Origin: SAR202 cluster bacterium
GTDB lineage: Bacteria > Chloroflexota > Dehalococcoidia > SAR202 > CAJWER01
NCBI GenBank assembly: GCA_030740335.1
Contig: JASLXL010000029.1
Coordinates: forward strand, 1 to 20,632
DNA length: 20,632 bases
Reading direction: 5' to 3'
Shown: piece after piece, positions 1-7,293 of the stretch
Layout: each line of letters starts with the position of its first letter
Position numbering within the stretch: position 1 is the first letter of the stretch
Notes under the pieces: model-generated
The model's database searches: none
What the model was told of the DNA's origin: nothing
What the model saw: only the letters and a program-made list of their open reading frames with translations
Made by a program: the position numbers and the translations under genes

Positions 1-605
1 TCCTGTTGATGAGCGCGGTTGCCCTGCCCCAGCTCGACTACGTTGCCCTTGGTCACATCCACAGCCGACAAGAGCTTGAGACCTCTCCCCCGGTCATCTA
101 CTCGGGTAGCCTGCAAAGAGTCGATTTTGGGGAGGAAAAGGACGACAAGGGTTTTTACATAGTGGACATCGATACCACATTGCCGCAGGGACAACGTGTC
201 GCACAATATGCTTTCCATGAGGTCGCCGCGAGGAACTTCCTGACGGTTTCCGTTGACATACCTCGGGGTGACCTCGACCCAACGGCAACGGTCATCGCCG
301 CCATCAACCGCCACTACTTCGAGGACGCCGTTGTGCGTGTCATGATCACGGTTCCCGCCGACCTTGATGGCCTACTTCGGGACACCGACATCCGCCGCGC
401 CCTGGAGAGGGCCCACTACATCGCGGCGATATCCAGAGAGGTCTCGGGAGAAACCAGGACACGGCTGGGTCAGGCCCACGCCGAGACTCTGGACCCCTCC
501 GAGGCCCTGTCGATGTACATGTCTAGCCGCAATCTGCCAAATGACCGTGCGAAGGTGCTCATGGAGCATGCGACAGAGTTGATGGGCGAGGAAGACCCCG
601 AGTAG
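1..605 (+). CDS. sbcD: Exonuclease SbcCD subunit D, C-terminal part (5' end outside window)
   Basis: This is the C-terminal two hundred residues of an SbcD/Mre11-type DNA repair nuclease. The reading frame is open to the left edge, so the gene starts upstream. The segment LDYVALGHIH carries the GHxH metal-binding motif that closes the Mre11 phosphodiesterase domain, and PPVIYSGSLQRVDFGEEKDDKGF is the conserved strand-turn that follows it in SbcD. The rest (about residues 60-199) matches the capping domain in position and length. SbcD pairs with the SbcC ATPase to open hairpins and process double-strand ends; sbcC would be expected upstream or elsewhere. The stop is TAG at 603-605. The next gene on this strand begins 126 bases later with its own SD, so cotranscription is possible but not shown. 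The family call is secure; the N-terminal catalytic motifs cannot be checked here. Confidence 0.9.
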   Translation, partial: LLMSAVALPQLDYVALGHIHSRQELETSPPVIYSGSLQRVDFGEEKDDKGFYIVDIDTTLPQGQRVAQYAFHEVAARNFLTVSVDIPRGDLDPTATVIAAINRHYFEDAVVRVMITVPADLDGLLRDTDIRRALERAHYIAAISREVSGETRTRLGQAHAETLDPSEALSMYMSSRNLPNDRAKVLMEHATELMGEEDPE

Positions 606-731
606 GAGTCCGATTTTTCGCACCCTCCTCACCTCCGGCGGCATCTTCTTTCATGCAATGGTCTTTGTATCAATAGAAGTACCAGGCGCCAGCAACAACG
701 GGACCACGATTATCAGCCGGAGGACAGCGAA

Positions 732-1307
732 ATGAGGATGTTCAACGACGCACTAAGGGGATGGCCCGCAGGCATCGGATTGTCGCGCCGTGGAATGCTC
801 GGAGTTTTTACATTCAGTTCCCTCCTGCTCGCCGCATGCTCCGCTGGGGTCCAGACTACCAAGGTAGGTGACTTCGAGGTCGCACCAGATTTCGAGGTAG
901 AGGCTTTCGGAAACATCAACTACGAGCCAGGCGAACTCGTATCTGTCTCCGACTTCGAAGGCAAGCCAGTCGTGGTGAATTTCTGGTACCCATCCTGCCC
1001 GCCATGCCGCCTGGAGATGCCGGACTTTGAGGCCACCTTCAACAAGCACAAGGAAGACGGCGTCGAGTTCCTGGGTGTCCAGTCATTGATCCTCGATACG
1101 GTGGAGGATGGCCAGGAGTTCATCGACGAGTTCGGGATCACCTACGCCGTGGGGCCGGATGCAGATGGCTCGGTCCTGATCGATTACGGGATCGTGAACT
1201 TCCCCAGCACCGTGTTCCTAGACAAGAACCACGAGATCGTCCGAGTCTGGGCTGGGATTCTGACCGCCGAGAAGCTGGATGAGATCATCGAACCGCTGAT
1301 ACAATAG
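732..1307 (+). CDS. TlpA-like thioredoxin-fold lipoprotein (thiol-disulfide oxidoreductase)
   Basis: This 191-aa protein looks like an exported, membrane-anchored thiol-disulfide oxidoreductase of the TlpA/ResA group. The N-terminus has a twin-arginine-like motif (SRRGML, residues 18-23), a hydrophobic stretch and a lipobox LAAC with the lipidated Cys at 36. The redox site is C89-P-P-C92 in the context NFWYPSCPPC, typical of TlpA/ResA. The cis-proline that faces it is P158 (NFPSTVF). An SD, GGAGGA at 719-724, lies 7 bases before the ATG. Such proteins usually reduce apocytochrome c or cuproprotein cysteines. The next gene is a CopD-like membrane protein 58 bases downstream, which loosely fits copper or haem metabolism, but no partner is proven. 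The peroxiredoxin family is an alternative fold relative, but CPPC favours TlpA. Confidence 0.88.
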   Translation: MRMFNDALRGWPAGIGLSRRGMLGVFTFSSLLLAACSAGVQTTKVGDFEVAPDFEVEAFGNINYEPGELVSVSDFEGKPVVVNFWYPSCPPCRLEMPDFEATFNKHKEDGVEFLGVQSLILDTVEDGQEFIDEFGITYAVGPDADGSVLIDYGIVNFPSTVFLDKNHEIVRVWAGILTAEKLDEIIEPLIQ

Positions 1308-1365
1308 CGCCTCTACCGACCGTCTCCGCACGGCCAAAGACGGGCGTAAGGCTCACCGAGGCACG

Positions 1366-1866
1366 ATGGATACCGGCGACCTATTCCTGCTGATCATCAG
1401 ATGGCTCCACGTCGTCTCCGCCGCGGCCTGGGTCGGCGGTAGCATCTTCTACCTGTTGGTACTACGTCCCGTTATTCGCAGTTCGTCCGGCTCACACGCT
1501 CCCTTGCTCACCGCCGCCGGCAAAGAATTCCGCACCCTCGTCAACACCTGCATCATAGTCCTGGTGGCCACGGGTGTGATCCTGGCCTTCGACAGGCTCA
1601 CTGAGGATATTGTCGGCCCGCCCTACGCAATCACCCTTGGGATCAAGTCGGTGTTGTCGGTTTGGATGTTCATGCAGGTGCAGTACGAACGAAGACGTTC
1701 GGAATTCCTCGGCGCTTTTGCCAGGCGCAAGGAGCCTCCCCGCGGCAGAATCGGCACAGCCATTCGATCGGTATCAGGGTATAATGCCCTAGTCATCGTT
1801 GGCATCGTCGTGTTCCTACTGTCCGACCTGCTCAATGCAATGTTCGAGTCCGCCCTGGGTGGTTAG
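1366..1866 (+). CDS. CopD-like four-helix integral membrane protein
   Basis: This 166-aa protein has four predicted membrane helices at about residues 7-32, 53-75, 86-104 and 138-160. The first helix carries IIRWLHVVSAAAWVGGSIF, a His-containing signature shared by the CopD (copper resistance D) domain and related small haem- or copper-associated membrane proteins. There are basic residues between helices 3 and 4 (ERRR, ARRKE). A GAGG sequence at 1358-1361 could act as SD, only 4 bases before the ATG. It is preceded by the TlpA-like gene and followed 38 bases later by the Trm112-like gene, so the three may form one transcript. The substrate is unknown. The family assignment rests on the helix-1 motif and topology only. 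Confidence 0.65.
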   Translation: MDTGDLFLLIIRWLHVVSAAAWVGGSIFYLLVLRPVIRSSSGSHAPLLTAAGKEFRTLVNTCIIVLVATGVILAFDRLTEDIVGPPYAITLGIKSVLSVWMFMQVQYERRRSEFLGAFARRKEPPRGRIGTAIRSVSGYNALVIVGIVVFLLSDLLNAMFESALGG

Positions 1867-1904
1867 AGCTTTGAGGGCTCGGCAAAGTTGAATAGGAGAT
1901 TCAC

Positions 1905-2087
1905 TTGAAACAAGAACTGATGGACATACTCGTCTGCCCCATGTGCAAAGGGGAGTTGGCGCTCACCGTCACGGACGAAAAGGACGGCGAGGTCGTAGAG
2001 GGCACGCTTCAATGCACCCAATGCTCCGAGACCTACCCCATCGAAGACACGATCCCCAACCTGCTGCCGCCCTCCCTCCGAAGCTAG
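1905..2087 (+). CDS. Trm112-like (YcaR-type) zinc-ribbon protein
   Basis: This 60-aa protein starts with TTG; an AGGAG SD at 1894-1898 lies 6 bases upstream and supports that start. It has two CxxC pairs, VCPMCKGEL near residues 11-14 and LQCTQC near 36-39, followed by SETYPIEDTIPNLLP. This is the classic Trm112/YcaR arrangement, a small zinc-binding domain. In eukaryotes and archaea, Trm112 activates methyltransferases acting on tRNA and release factors. Bacterial members are usually stand-alone and their partner is mostly unknown. It ends a possible three-gene + strand unit, and its stop is followed by a hairpin repeat that separates it from the convergent FAD oxidoreductase gene. Confidence 0.88.
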   Translation: MKQELMDILVCPMCKGELALTVTDEKDGEVVEGTLQCTQCSETYPIEDTIPNLLPPSLRS

Positions 2088-2120
2088 GCCAGCGTCGCAT
2101 CGGGGAGGCTGAGTCCGGCC

Positions 2121-2153
2121 TCCTCTCCGCCTTGGAGAGGATTGAGGTGAGGG
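2121..2153 (+). repeat. Short hairpin repeat, copy 1
   Basis: TCCTCTCC (2121-2128) pairs perfectly with GGAGAGGA (2134-2141) around a 5-base loop, and is followed by TTGAGGTGAGGG (2142-2153). Copy 2 at 4052-4086 has the same design in the same orientation: an 8-bp stem rich in CT/GA, then TTAGGGTGAGGG, 10 of 12 bases identical. The element lies between the convergent Trm112-like and FAD oxidoreductase genes and could serve as a two-way terminator. An alternative overlapping stem, GGAGGC (2104-2109) with GCCTCC (2118-2123), would compete with it. It resembles the dispersed palindromic repeats found in many bacterial genomes. Confidence 0.7.
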
Positions 2154-2156
2154 TCC

Positions 2157-4028
2157 CTAAACCAGTCCAGACTCCATCATCGCCGCCGCGTATGCCGCCC
2201 TGCTGACTATCCCCGTCCCACAAGGATCTTCAACGTCGTGACCCACCGCGCGGCGGGTCCATAGAGCCCGCTCATCCGCCTCAATTGCCTGGTCCGGACC
2301 AAATTCCAGTGCACCAGGCCCCTCGCCGGAGTCTCCGGCCATGACCAAGGACTGGGTAGATGTAAATCTCGAATCCCCAACAGGCACGTCCACGAGCCAG
2401 GAAAGCGGCACTCCATCAGCTAGGAGGCCTCGCTGGAATTGCCTGAGTAGCCCTCGTTCCTCGACGACACTCATCGGCTTTTGGCCCGCGTCCAGGGCGA
2501 ACGCCGCCAGGGAACCCGCAGCCTCGCCGATGTTCCACTCCACCGGGTGGAGCCGGTAGCAGCCGTTGGTGATGTGAGTTGTGCCGATGTTCTTGTTGGC
2601 GGCCAGCAGGTTCTCGATCCTACGAGGCACCAGCGCACCCAGCGGTATCTGGAAGGGCCAGGTTCGCGTGCTTGTGCCCACCTCATCCGCGCTCACCGGG
2701 TGGATATCGATGGGGTACCATCCGACACCTACTGAGTCCGCGAAACGGGCGGCGACGGGACCAGGTTGATGGTCAATAGCCACGTCCTGCTCAACAACAG
2801 CACGGAGCGCCTTGATCCGACGGCCTTCCCTTATGTACGGGTACTTGGATACCCCATCGGCATTCCCCATCACATCTGGACGCAGCAACAGGTTGGGGAA
2901 GCCTGTCCCACCAGCCGGGTTTGGTGTGCTCGTCTGGAGCCAGTGTGCGAAGCCAAGACTGACTCGTTTGGCGTCTTGCAGCGCGAATGCCATGGCCTCA
3001 GGGGTCTGGTCGACAAGAGGCTTGTCCCGATAGTCGGTGCCCGGCCAGTTGAACATTGTCACGTCTCGCTCGTAGTGATCGGCAAATCGCGCCGCCTCCA
3101 CCAGTCTGCGGTAGTGCCACAACGGGCCCTTCGTTCCCGGTGTGTCCTCAAATAGCTGGTAGTCGAGCCAGCCCGATTCTTCGCCATATATCTCGCCGCC
3201 ATGAACGTGAATACGCAGGCTATAGGGCTGCGATCGGCTGTAGTGGTCATACTTGTCAGGCTCGTTCAGCCTGTGATCCTCGCCTGATGGACGTCGCTCC
3301 ATCGCGAAGGTGTACGTGCAACTCTGGACGCAGTTGACCTTCGTCTCATCCGGCTGCGCGTGGGGTTCACCGGTCTCCGCGACGCTCTCAGCCCCTACGA
3401 CGTACTCGGTACCGGTCAGCGGCAGCAGGTCACCAAGTTCTGTGGCATCCAGAACGTAAGATGCGCGGAACTCGGTGGAAACACCGTCGTCCAGGTTCAT
3501 CGCCCTGATCAAGACGATTCGATCGCCTTCCACAGTGGCACCCGTGGCCTTTGTGCGCCGATGAACCTGGAGCCTGCCCGACTCGATTTCGGGGGCCAGC
3601 AGGTCTTGCAGAATCTCCAGCGCGACACGGGGCTCGAAAGCCAGTCGCGACACCCAGCTGGAACCCGGGTTAAACGGTCCGTCACCTTCCGGCACCGACA
3701 GCAGGTTGCGATAGTGGTCGCGAATAGCCTCACGGAGCGCGTAGTAGGTGCGCGTCCCACCAAATCCCTCGATGTGTTCGTGTTCGTCGAGAGCAGAGAC
3801 GCCCTGGGAGGTTATCTGGCCACCCAGCCAATCGGTCTCCTCCAGCAAGCGGACGCTCCGTCCTCTTCTCGCCGCGGCCAGAGCAGCAGCAACGCCACCC
3901 ATCCCGCCGCCCACCACCAGTACATCGCACTCGACCCGATTCGTCGTCTCTCCACTGACGGGCCTCACAGCCACGAGAGGATCACCCGAAGCTGGCACTC
4001 GCATTACGTCCAACACGGTATCCACCAT
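2157..4028 (-). CDS. FAD-dependent oxidoreductase (FAD_oxidored-type family), substrate unknown
   Basis: The protein is 623 aa from the chosen ATG at 4026-4028. Near its N-terminus is VECDVLVVGGGMGGVAAALA, a Rossmann dinucleotide-binding motif, then RLLEETDWLGGQITSQGVS, the FAD-binding and Gly-rich segment of a large bacterial family of FAD oxidoreductases (Pfam FAD_oxidored type). Towards the C-terminus, GALVPRRIENLLAANKNIGTTHI is the family's second FAD-contact region. No signal peptide is visible. The frame stays open to an ATG at 4122-4124, but that extension encodes PPHPNLLPVQEKG, a translation of repeat copy 2, and overlaps the end of folK, so I reject it. No strong SD decides between 4028 and the ATG at 4002-4004. 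The gene lies downstream of folP-folK on the same strand but shares no pathway with them, and a repeat flanks it on each side. The substrate cannot be inferred. Confidence 0.82.
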   Translation of the reverse strand: MVDTVLDVMRVPASGDPLVAVRPVSGETTNRVECDVLVVGGGMGGVAAALAAARRGRSVRLLEETDWLGGQITSQGVSALDEHEHIEGFGGTRTYYALREAIRDHYRNLLSVPEGDGPFNPGSSWVSRLAFEPRVALEILQDLLAPEIESGRLQVHRRTKATGATVEGDRIVLIRAMNLDDGVSTEFRASYVLDATELGDLLPLTGTEYVVGAESVAETGEPHAQPDETKVNCVQSCTYTFAMERRPSGEDHRLNEPDKYDHYSRSQPYSLRIHVHGGEIYGEESGWLDYQLFEDTPGTKGPLWHYRRLVEAARFADHYERDVTMFNWPGTDYRDKPLVDQTPEAMAFALQDAKRVSLGFAHWLQTSTPNPAGGTGFPNLLLRPDVMGNADGVSKYPYIREGRRIKALRAVVEQDVAIDHQPGPVAARFADSVGVGWYPIDIHPVSADEVGTSTRTWPFQIPLGALVPRRIENLLAANKNIGTTHITNGCYRLHPVEWNIGEAAGSLAAFALDAGQKPMSVVEERGLLRQFQRGLLADGVPLSWLVDVPVGDSRFTSTQSLVMAGDSGEGPGALEFGPDQAIEADERALWTRRAVGHDVEDPCGTGIVSRAAYAAAMMESGLV

Positions 4029-4051
4029 CTGCGTCACGCTTTCTTTTTGTC

Positions 4052-4086
4052 CCTTCTCCTGCACGGGGAGAAGGTTAGGGTGAGGG
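4052..4086 (+). repeat. Short hairpin repeat, copy 2
   Basis: CCTTCTCC (4052-4059) pairs perfectly with GGAGAAGG (4067-4074) across a 7-base loop, followed by TTAGGGTGAGGG (4075-4086). It is a direct-orientation partner of the element at 2121-2153. It sits in the 79-base gap between the folK stop and the likely start of the FAD oxidoreductase, so a transcript from folP-folK would cross it as a stem-loop. Read in frame on the - strand it gives a false N-terminus to the oxidoreductase. Confidence 0.72.
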
Positions 4087-4107
4087 GGATTATCTCCCCT
4101 CGGCACA

Positions 4108-4608
4108 TCACGTTCCGAAATCAACTAACGAGTACCGCTCTACCCTCTCCGACCGAACTCGATCCAGTAGCGTAAGCACCGTCTCTCCCAGTACTGGATG
4201 AACCAAGCCTGGGACGATGTCAGCCAGCGGCAGCAGTACGAACTCCCGTTCCGCCATCCTCGGGTGTGGCAAAACGAGCCCTGGCGTGTCCAGCACCCAT
4301 GTGCCGAATATCAGCAGGTCCAGGTCCAGGGCCCGAGGGCCCATAATGAAGGAGCGAGGGCCACTCACCCGACGCTGAATTGTGAGCAAATCGGCCACCA
4401 ATTCAAATGGATCTTGTTGCGTCCAAAGACGGCACACAGCATTGGAAAATATTGGCTGGCCTGAAAATCCAACGGGTTGAGTGCTGTGCGTAGGCGATAC
4501 CGCATCCACCGTGCCCAGGCCTCGAAGCGTGTGAACTGCTCTCTCCAGACTGGCGGGACCATCACCCAGATTCGACCCCAGGCCGACGTAAGCTGCCGTT
4601 ATTGTCAC
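4108..4608 (-). CDS. folK: 2-amino-4-hydroxy-6-hydroxymethyldihydropteridine pyrophosphokinase (HPPK)
   Basis: This 166-aa enzyme transfers pyrophosphate from ATP to 6-hydroxymethyl-7,8-dihydropterin, the step before dihydropteroate synthase in folate synthesis. HPPK motifs are in order: AYVGLGSNLGD at the N-terminus, FSNAVCRL in the pterin-binding region, GPRALDLDLLIFG with the Mg-binding Asp pair, and LPHPRMAEREFVLLPL. The usual Arg-rich loop before GPR is less conserved here (RSFIMGPR). The start codon is GTG (4606-4608), and it overlaps the folP stop by 4 bases (GTGA), so the two are translationally coupled. Length is normal for the family. Confidence 0.95.
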   Translation of the reverse strand: MTITAAYVGLGSNLGDGPASLERAVHTLRGLGTVDAVSPTHSTQPVGFSGQPIFSNAVCRLWTQQDPFELVADLLTIQRRVSGPRSFIMGPRALDLDLLIFGTWVLDTPGLVLPHPRMAEREFVLLPLADIVPGLVHPVLGETVLTLLDRVRSERVERYSLVDFGT

Positions 4609-5453
4609 TGTTCGCTCCAGCCACGAACAATCGCATCGGACATCCGTGCGACCCTCACCATCTCTCTGACATCGTGGACGCGGACAATGTCAGCGCCACC
4701 GGCGATGGACAGCGCCACCGTGGAGGCGGTGCCCTCGATACGTTCGTCGACCGGCAGGTCGAGCACCTTTCCTATGCTGGATTTTCGCGAAGTTCCGGTC
4801 AGGATGGGCCTTCCAAGGCTCGCGAATTCATGAAGTCTACGCAGCACTTCGAGGCTCTGCTCTGTCGTCTTCCCAAAGCCAATGCCGGGGTCGAGCACGA
4901 TTTTTTCCTCAGGTATGCCGGCATCCAGCGCACTCTCCATCAGACCGCGCAGACCACCGATCACGTCCGGCACCAGATCATCGTACTCCGTGCCGTCCTG
5001 ATTGTGCATCAATACCACTGGCACACCCGTTTCGACGGCCACGGCTGCCATCTCTGGGTCACGGCGCAGGCCCCACACGTCATTGATCATAGACGCGCCC
5101 GCTGCCACCGCCTGGCGTGCCACATCGGCTTTGGATGTATCTACACTTATCGGAACACGTAGGGCTGAGACTAGCGCTGAAATGACCGGTATCACCCTCG
5201 TCGACTCCTCGTCAGCTGAGACCGGCTCTGCTCCCGAATAGAAACCCGGCGGCCTCGTAGACTCCCCCCCGACATCCACGATGTCGGCGCCCCAGGCCTC
5301 AAATTGGAGCGCCTGGGACACAGCCGTCTCCACGTCACTACCAACACCGTCGCCGGAGAAGGAATCGGGCGTAATGTTCACGATACCCATCACATAGGTT
5401 CGGGAGCCCCACACGAACCGGGTGTTTCCGATAATAGTCTCGCCCTCGCCCAT
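4605..5453 (-). CDS. folP: Dihydropteroate synthase
   Basis: This enzyme condenses dihydropterin pyrophosphate with p-aminobenzoate. Conserved segments appear in order: VMGIVNITPDSFSGDG (first pterin loop), ADIVDVGGESTRPP (pABA loop), PISVDTSKADVARQA, AGASMINDVWG, VLDPGIGFGKTTEQS, and GTSRKSSIG with the Lys of the pterin-binding SRKS motif. The chosen ATG at 5451-5453 has GGAG at 5460-5463, 6 bases upstream, giving 282 aa. A TTG four codons earlier is in frame but overlaps that SD. folP is first in the folP-folK pair. It is divergent from the carboxyltransferase operon, across a gap of about 277 bases. Confidence 0.95.
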   Translation of the reverse strand: MGEGETIIGNTRFVWGSRTYVMGIVNITPDSFSGDGVGSDVETAVSQALQFEAWGADIVDVGGESTRPPGFYSGAEPVSADEESTRVIPVISALVSALRVPISVDTSKADVARQAVAAGASMINDVWGLRRDPEMAAVAVETGVPVVLMHNQDGTEYDDLVPDVIGGLRGLMESALDAGIPEEKIVLDPGIGFGKTTEQSLEVLRRLHEFASLGRPILTGTSRKSSIGKVLDLPVDERIEGTASTVALSIAGGADIVRVHDVREMVRVARMSDAIVRGWSEQ

Positions 5454-5588
5454 CGGCTTCTCCAAGGTGAGTTTTCAGTTCTCAGGACAATGGACCAGCT
5501 CCGCTCTTCAGGAACCCAGCACCCTGCTCCAATATTCACGGGTAGTAGAGTCAGAAAAACAGAGTGTGAGTGACGTCTGTAACTCCAC

Positions 5589-5625
5589 TGCAGAGAGGCC
5601 AGGCCCTTCTGCACATCTCTTTTTT
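5589..5625 (+). promoter_or_regulatory. Terminator-like hairpin in the leader of the carboxyltransferase operon
   Basis: TGCAGA (5589-5594) pairs with TCTGCA (5608-5613). After a G-T wobble and one mismatch, GGC (5597-5599) pairs with GCC (5603-5605), leaving a CAG loop. The stem is followed by TCTCTTTTTT at 5616-5625, so it looks like a Rho-independent terminator reading rightwards. No + strand gene ends nearby: the last one stops at 2087. A premature terminator or attenuator in the 5' leader of the gene at 5731, or the end of a small RNA, are the plausible roles. I recognise no riboswitch class. The rest of the 5454-5730 gap holds nothing else I can support. Confidence 0.4.
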
Positions 5626-5730
5626 GTGAGTCCTCAGACCCTGTTTCAGCCCCCTGCCGTTTCTTGCTGGGCAGGCGCATATCTGTTAACTTTGAGGTGA
5701 TTATTCCACGGGAGCCGTAGACCTTCAATC

Positions 5731-7293
5731 ATGGTAGCACGACGTAAAGTTGATGGAAAACTCGATGATTTGCAGAAAAAGCGCGAAGAGTCCTTACTTG
5801 GCGGTGGTAGTCGGCGTATCGATGCCCAGCACGAGAAGGGAAAGCTAACCGCCCGCGAGCGCATAGCCTCCCTTCTCGACGATGGCACATTCGAGGAACT
5901 GGACTCGTTCGCGGTACACCAATCTACGGAGTTTGGCCTCGACAAGCAGCGTTTCCTGGGAGACTCTGTAGTGACCGGGTTCGGAACCATCGATGGTCGC
6001 CGTATTTTCGTATATGCCCAGGACTTCACTGTCGTCGGTGGCTCCCTGTCTCTCGTCGCAGCCCAGAAGATCACCAAGGTCATGGACCTGGCCCTCAACA
6101 CCGGGGCACCCATGATCGGCCTCATTGACTCCGGTGGCGCCCGTATCCAGGAAGGGATCGACAGCCTGAGCGGATACAGCGACATCTTCCTAAGGAACGT
6201 CAGGGCGTCCGGTGTCATACCCCAGATATCAGCGGTCTTCGGACCCGCAGCCGGAGGGGCTAGCTACTCGCCAGCGCTTACCGACTTCGTTCTGATGGTC
6301 AGGGGCACCGGTCAACTCTATATCACCGGTCCAGATGTGATCAAGACCGTTACCGGTGAAGAGATCACCCACGAGGACCTGGGCGGGGCCGAGAGCCATG
6401 CTTCGAAGTCCGGGGTCGCCCACTTCGCTGCCGAGTCCGAAGAGGAATGCATTGACCAGATCCGCCGCCTGTTGAGTTTCTTGCCTCAAAACAATATGGA
6501 GGAACCGCTCCGTGGTACGGCCGACGACGATCATGGCTCCACGGGCGAGATCCTGGCGGACCTGATACCGGACAACCCGAATCAGGCGTATGACATGACT
6601 GAGATCATTCGCCGTATCGTGGACGACGGTGAGTTCTTTCAGGTCCACGAAACGTATGCCCCCAACGTCGTTGTCGGTTACGCCCGGATGGACGGACGGA
6701 CCGTGGGTATCGTCGCCAATCAGCCAGAAGTGATGGCGGGCGTACTCGATATCAACGCCTCGGCGAAGGCGGCCAGATTCGTCAGGTTCTGCGACGCGTT
6801 CAATATACCGATCGTCACACTGATCGACGTGCCCGGGTTCATGCCGGGGTCGGCGCAGGAGCACAGCGGCATCATCCGCCACGGCGCAAAACTCATCTAT
6901 GCATACGCTGAGGCCACAGTCCCGAAGATCAGCGTCCTGACACGGAAGGCCTACGGCGGCGCGTACATAGTCATGAGCAGCAAGGGCCTGAAGGGCGATA
7001 TCAACTACTCCTGGCCCACCGGCGAGCTAGCGGTAATGGGTGCCGGCGGCGCCGTCAACATCATTCACCGCAATCAGATCAAGGACGCAGACGACCCAGA
7101 CCAATTGCGTGCCGACCTGGTAAAGGACTACGAGGACCGCCTAATCAACCCCTATGTCGCAGCAGGACGAGGACTAATCGACGATGTAATCGATCCGTCA
7201 GAGACCCGACAAAAGGTCATCCGCGCCCTTGAAATGCTCGATAACAAACGAGAAGTGCTGCCTCCCAAAAAGCACGGTAGCATCCCTCTATGA
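5731..7293 (+). CDS. Acyl-CoA carboxyltransferase subunit (12S transcarboxylase / propionyl-CoA carboxylase beta / MmdA type)
   Basis: This 520-aa protein has the two crotonase-like halves of acyl-CoA carboxyltransferases. The N-terminal half has LIDSGGARIQEG and AVFGPAAGGASYSPALTDF, whose Gly-Ala dipeptides form the acyl-CoA oxyanion hole. The C-terminal half has LIDVPGFMPGSAQEHSGIIRHGAK and LTRKAYGGAYIVMSSK. It moves carboxyl between carboxybiotin and propionyl/acetyl-CoA. The residue that is Asp in propionyl-CoA carboxylases (KAYGGAYDVM) is Ile413 here, so acyl preference is uncertain. The ATG is typical for the family (LQKKREESLLGGG follows), but no SD lies at normal spacing. It overlaps the next small gene by 4 bases (ATGA). 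No biotin carboxylase is nearby, and the pyruvate carboxyltransferase at 7639 favours a transcarboxylase or a decarboxylase-type complex over a plain carboxylase. Confidence 0.93.
   Translation: MVARRKVDGKLDDLQKKREESLLGGGSRRIDAQHEKGKLTARERIASLLDDGTFEELDSFAVHQSTEFGLDKQRFLGDSVVTGFGTIDGRRIFVYAQDFTVVGGSLSLVAAQKITKVMDLALNTGAPMIGLIDSGGARIQEGIDSLSGYSDIFLRNVRASGVIPQISAVFGPAAGGASYSPALTDFVLMVRGTGQLYITGPDVIKTVTGEEITHEDLGGAESHASKSGVAHFAAESEEECIDQIRRLLSFLPQNNMEEPLRGTADDDHGSTGEILADLIPDNPNQAYDMTEIIRRIVDDGEFFQVHETYAPNVVVGYARMDGRTVGIVANQPEVMAGVLDINASAKAARFVRFCDAFNIPIVTLIDVPGFMPGSAQEHSGIIRHGAKLIYAYAEATVPKISVLTRKAYGGAYIVMSSKGLKGDINYSWPTGELAVMGAGGAVNIIHRNQIKDADDPDQLRADLVKDYEDRLINPYVAAGRGLIDDVIDPSETRQKVIRALEMLDNKREVLPPKKHGSIPL

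Noticed and set aside
3360..4175. Long + strand open frame opposite the FAD oxidoreductase and folK
   Set aside because: It is the antisense shadow of clear protein families on the other strand and shows no domain of its own.
5466..5530. CTGAGA on the - strand before folP, as in a TPP riboswitch, and a T-box-like AGGGTGCTGGG
   Set aside because: The other required conserved parts (ACCCTT-GAACCTGA for TPP, GGTACCGCG for T-box) are absent.
5390..5728. A 112-codon open frame on the - strand filling the folP-carboxyltransferase gap
   Set aside because: It runs into the folP 5' end in another frame, has no recognisable motif, and its composition looks random. No SD supports its start.
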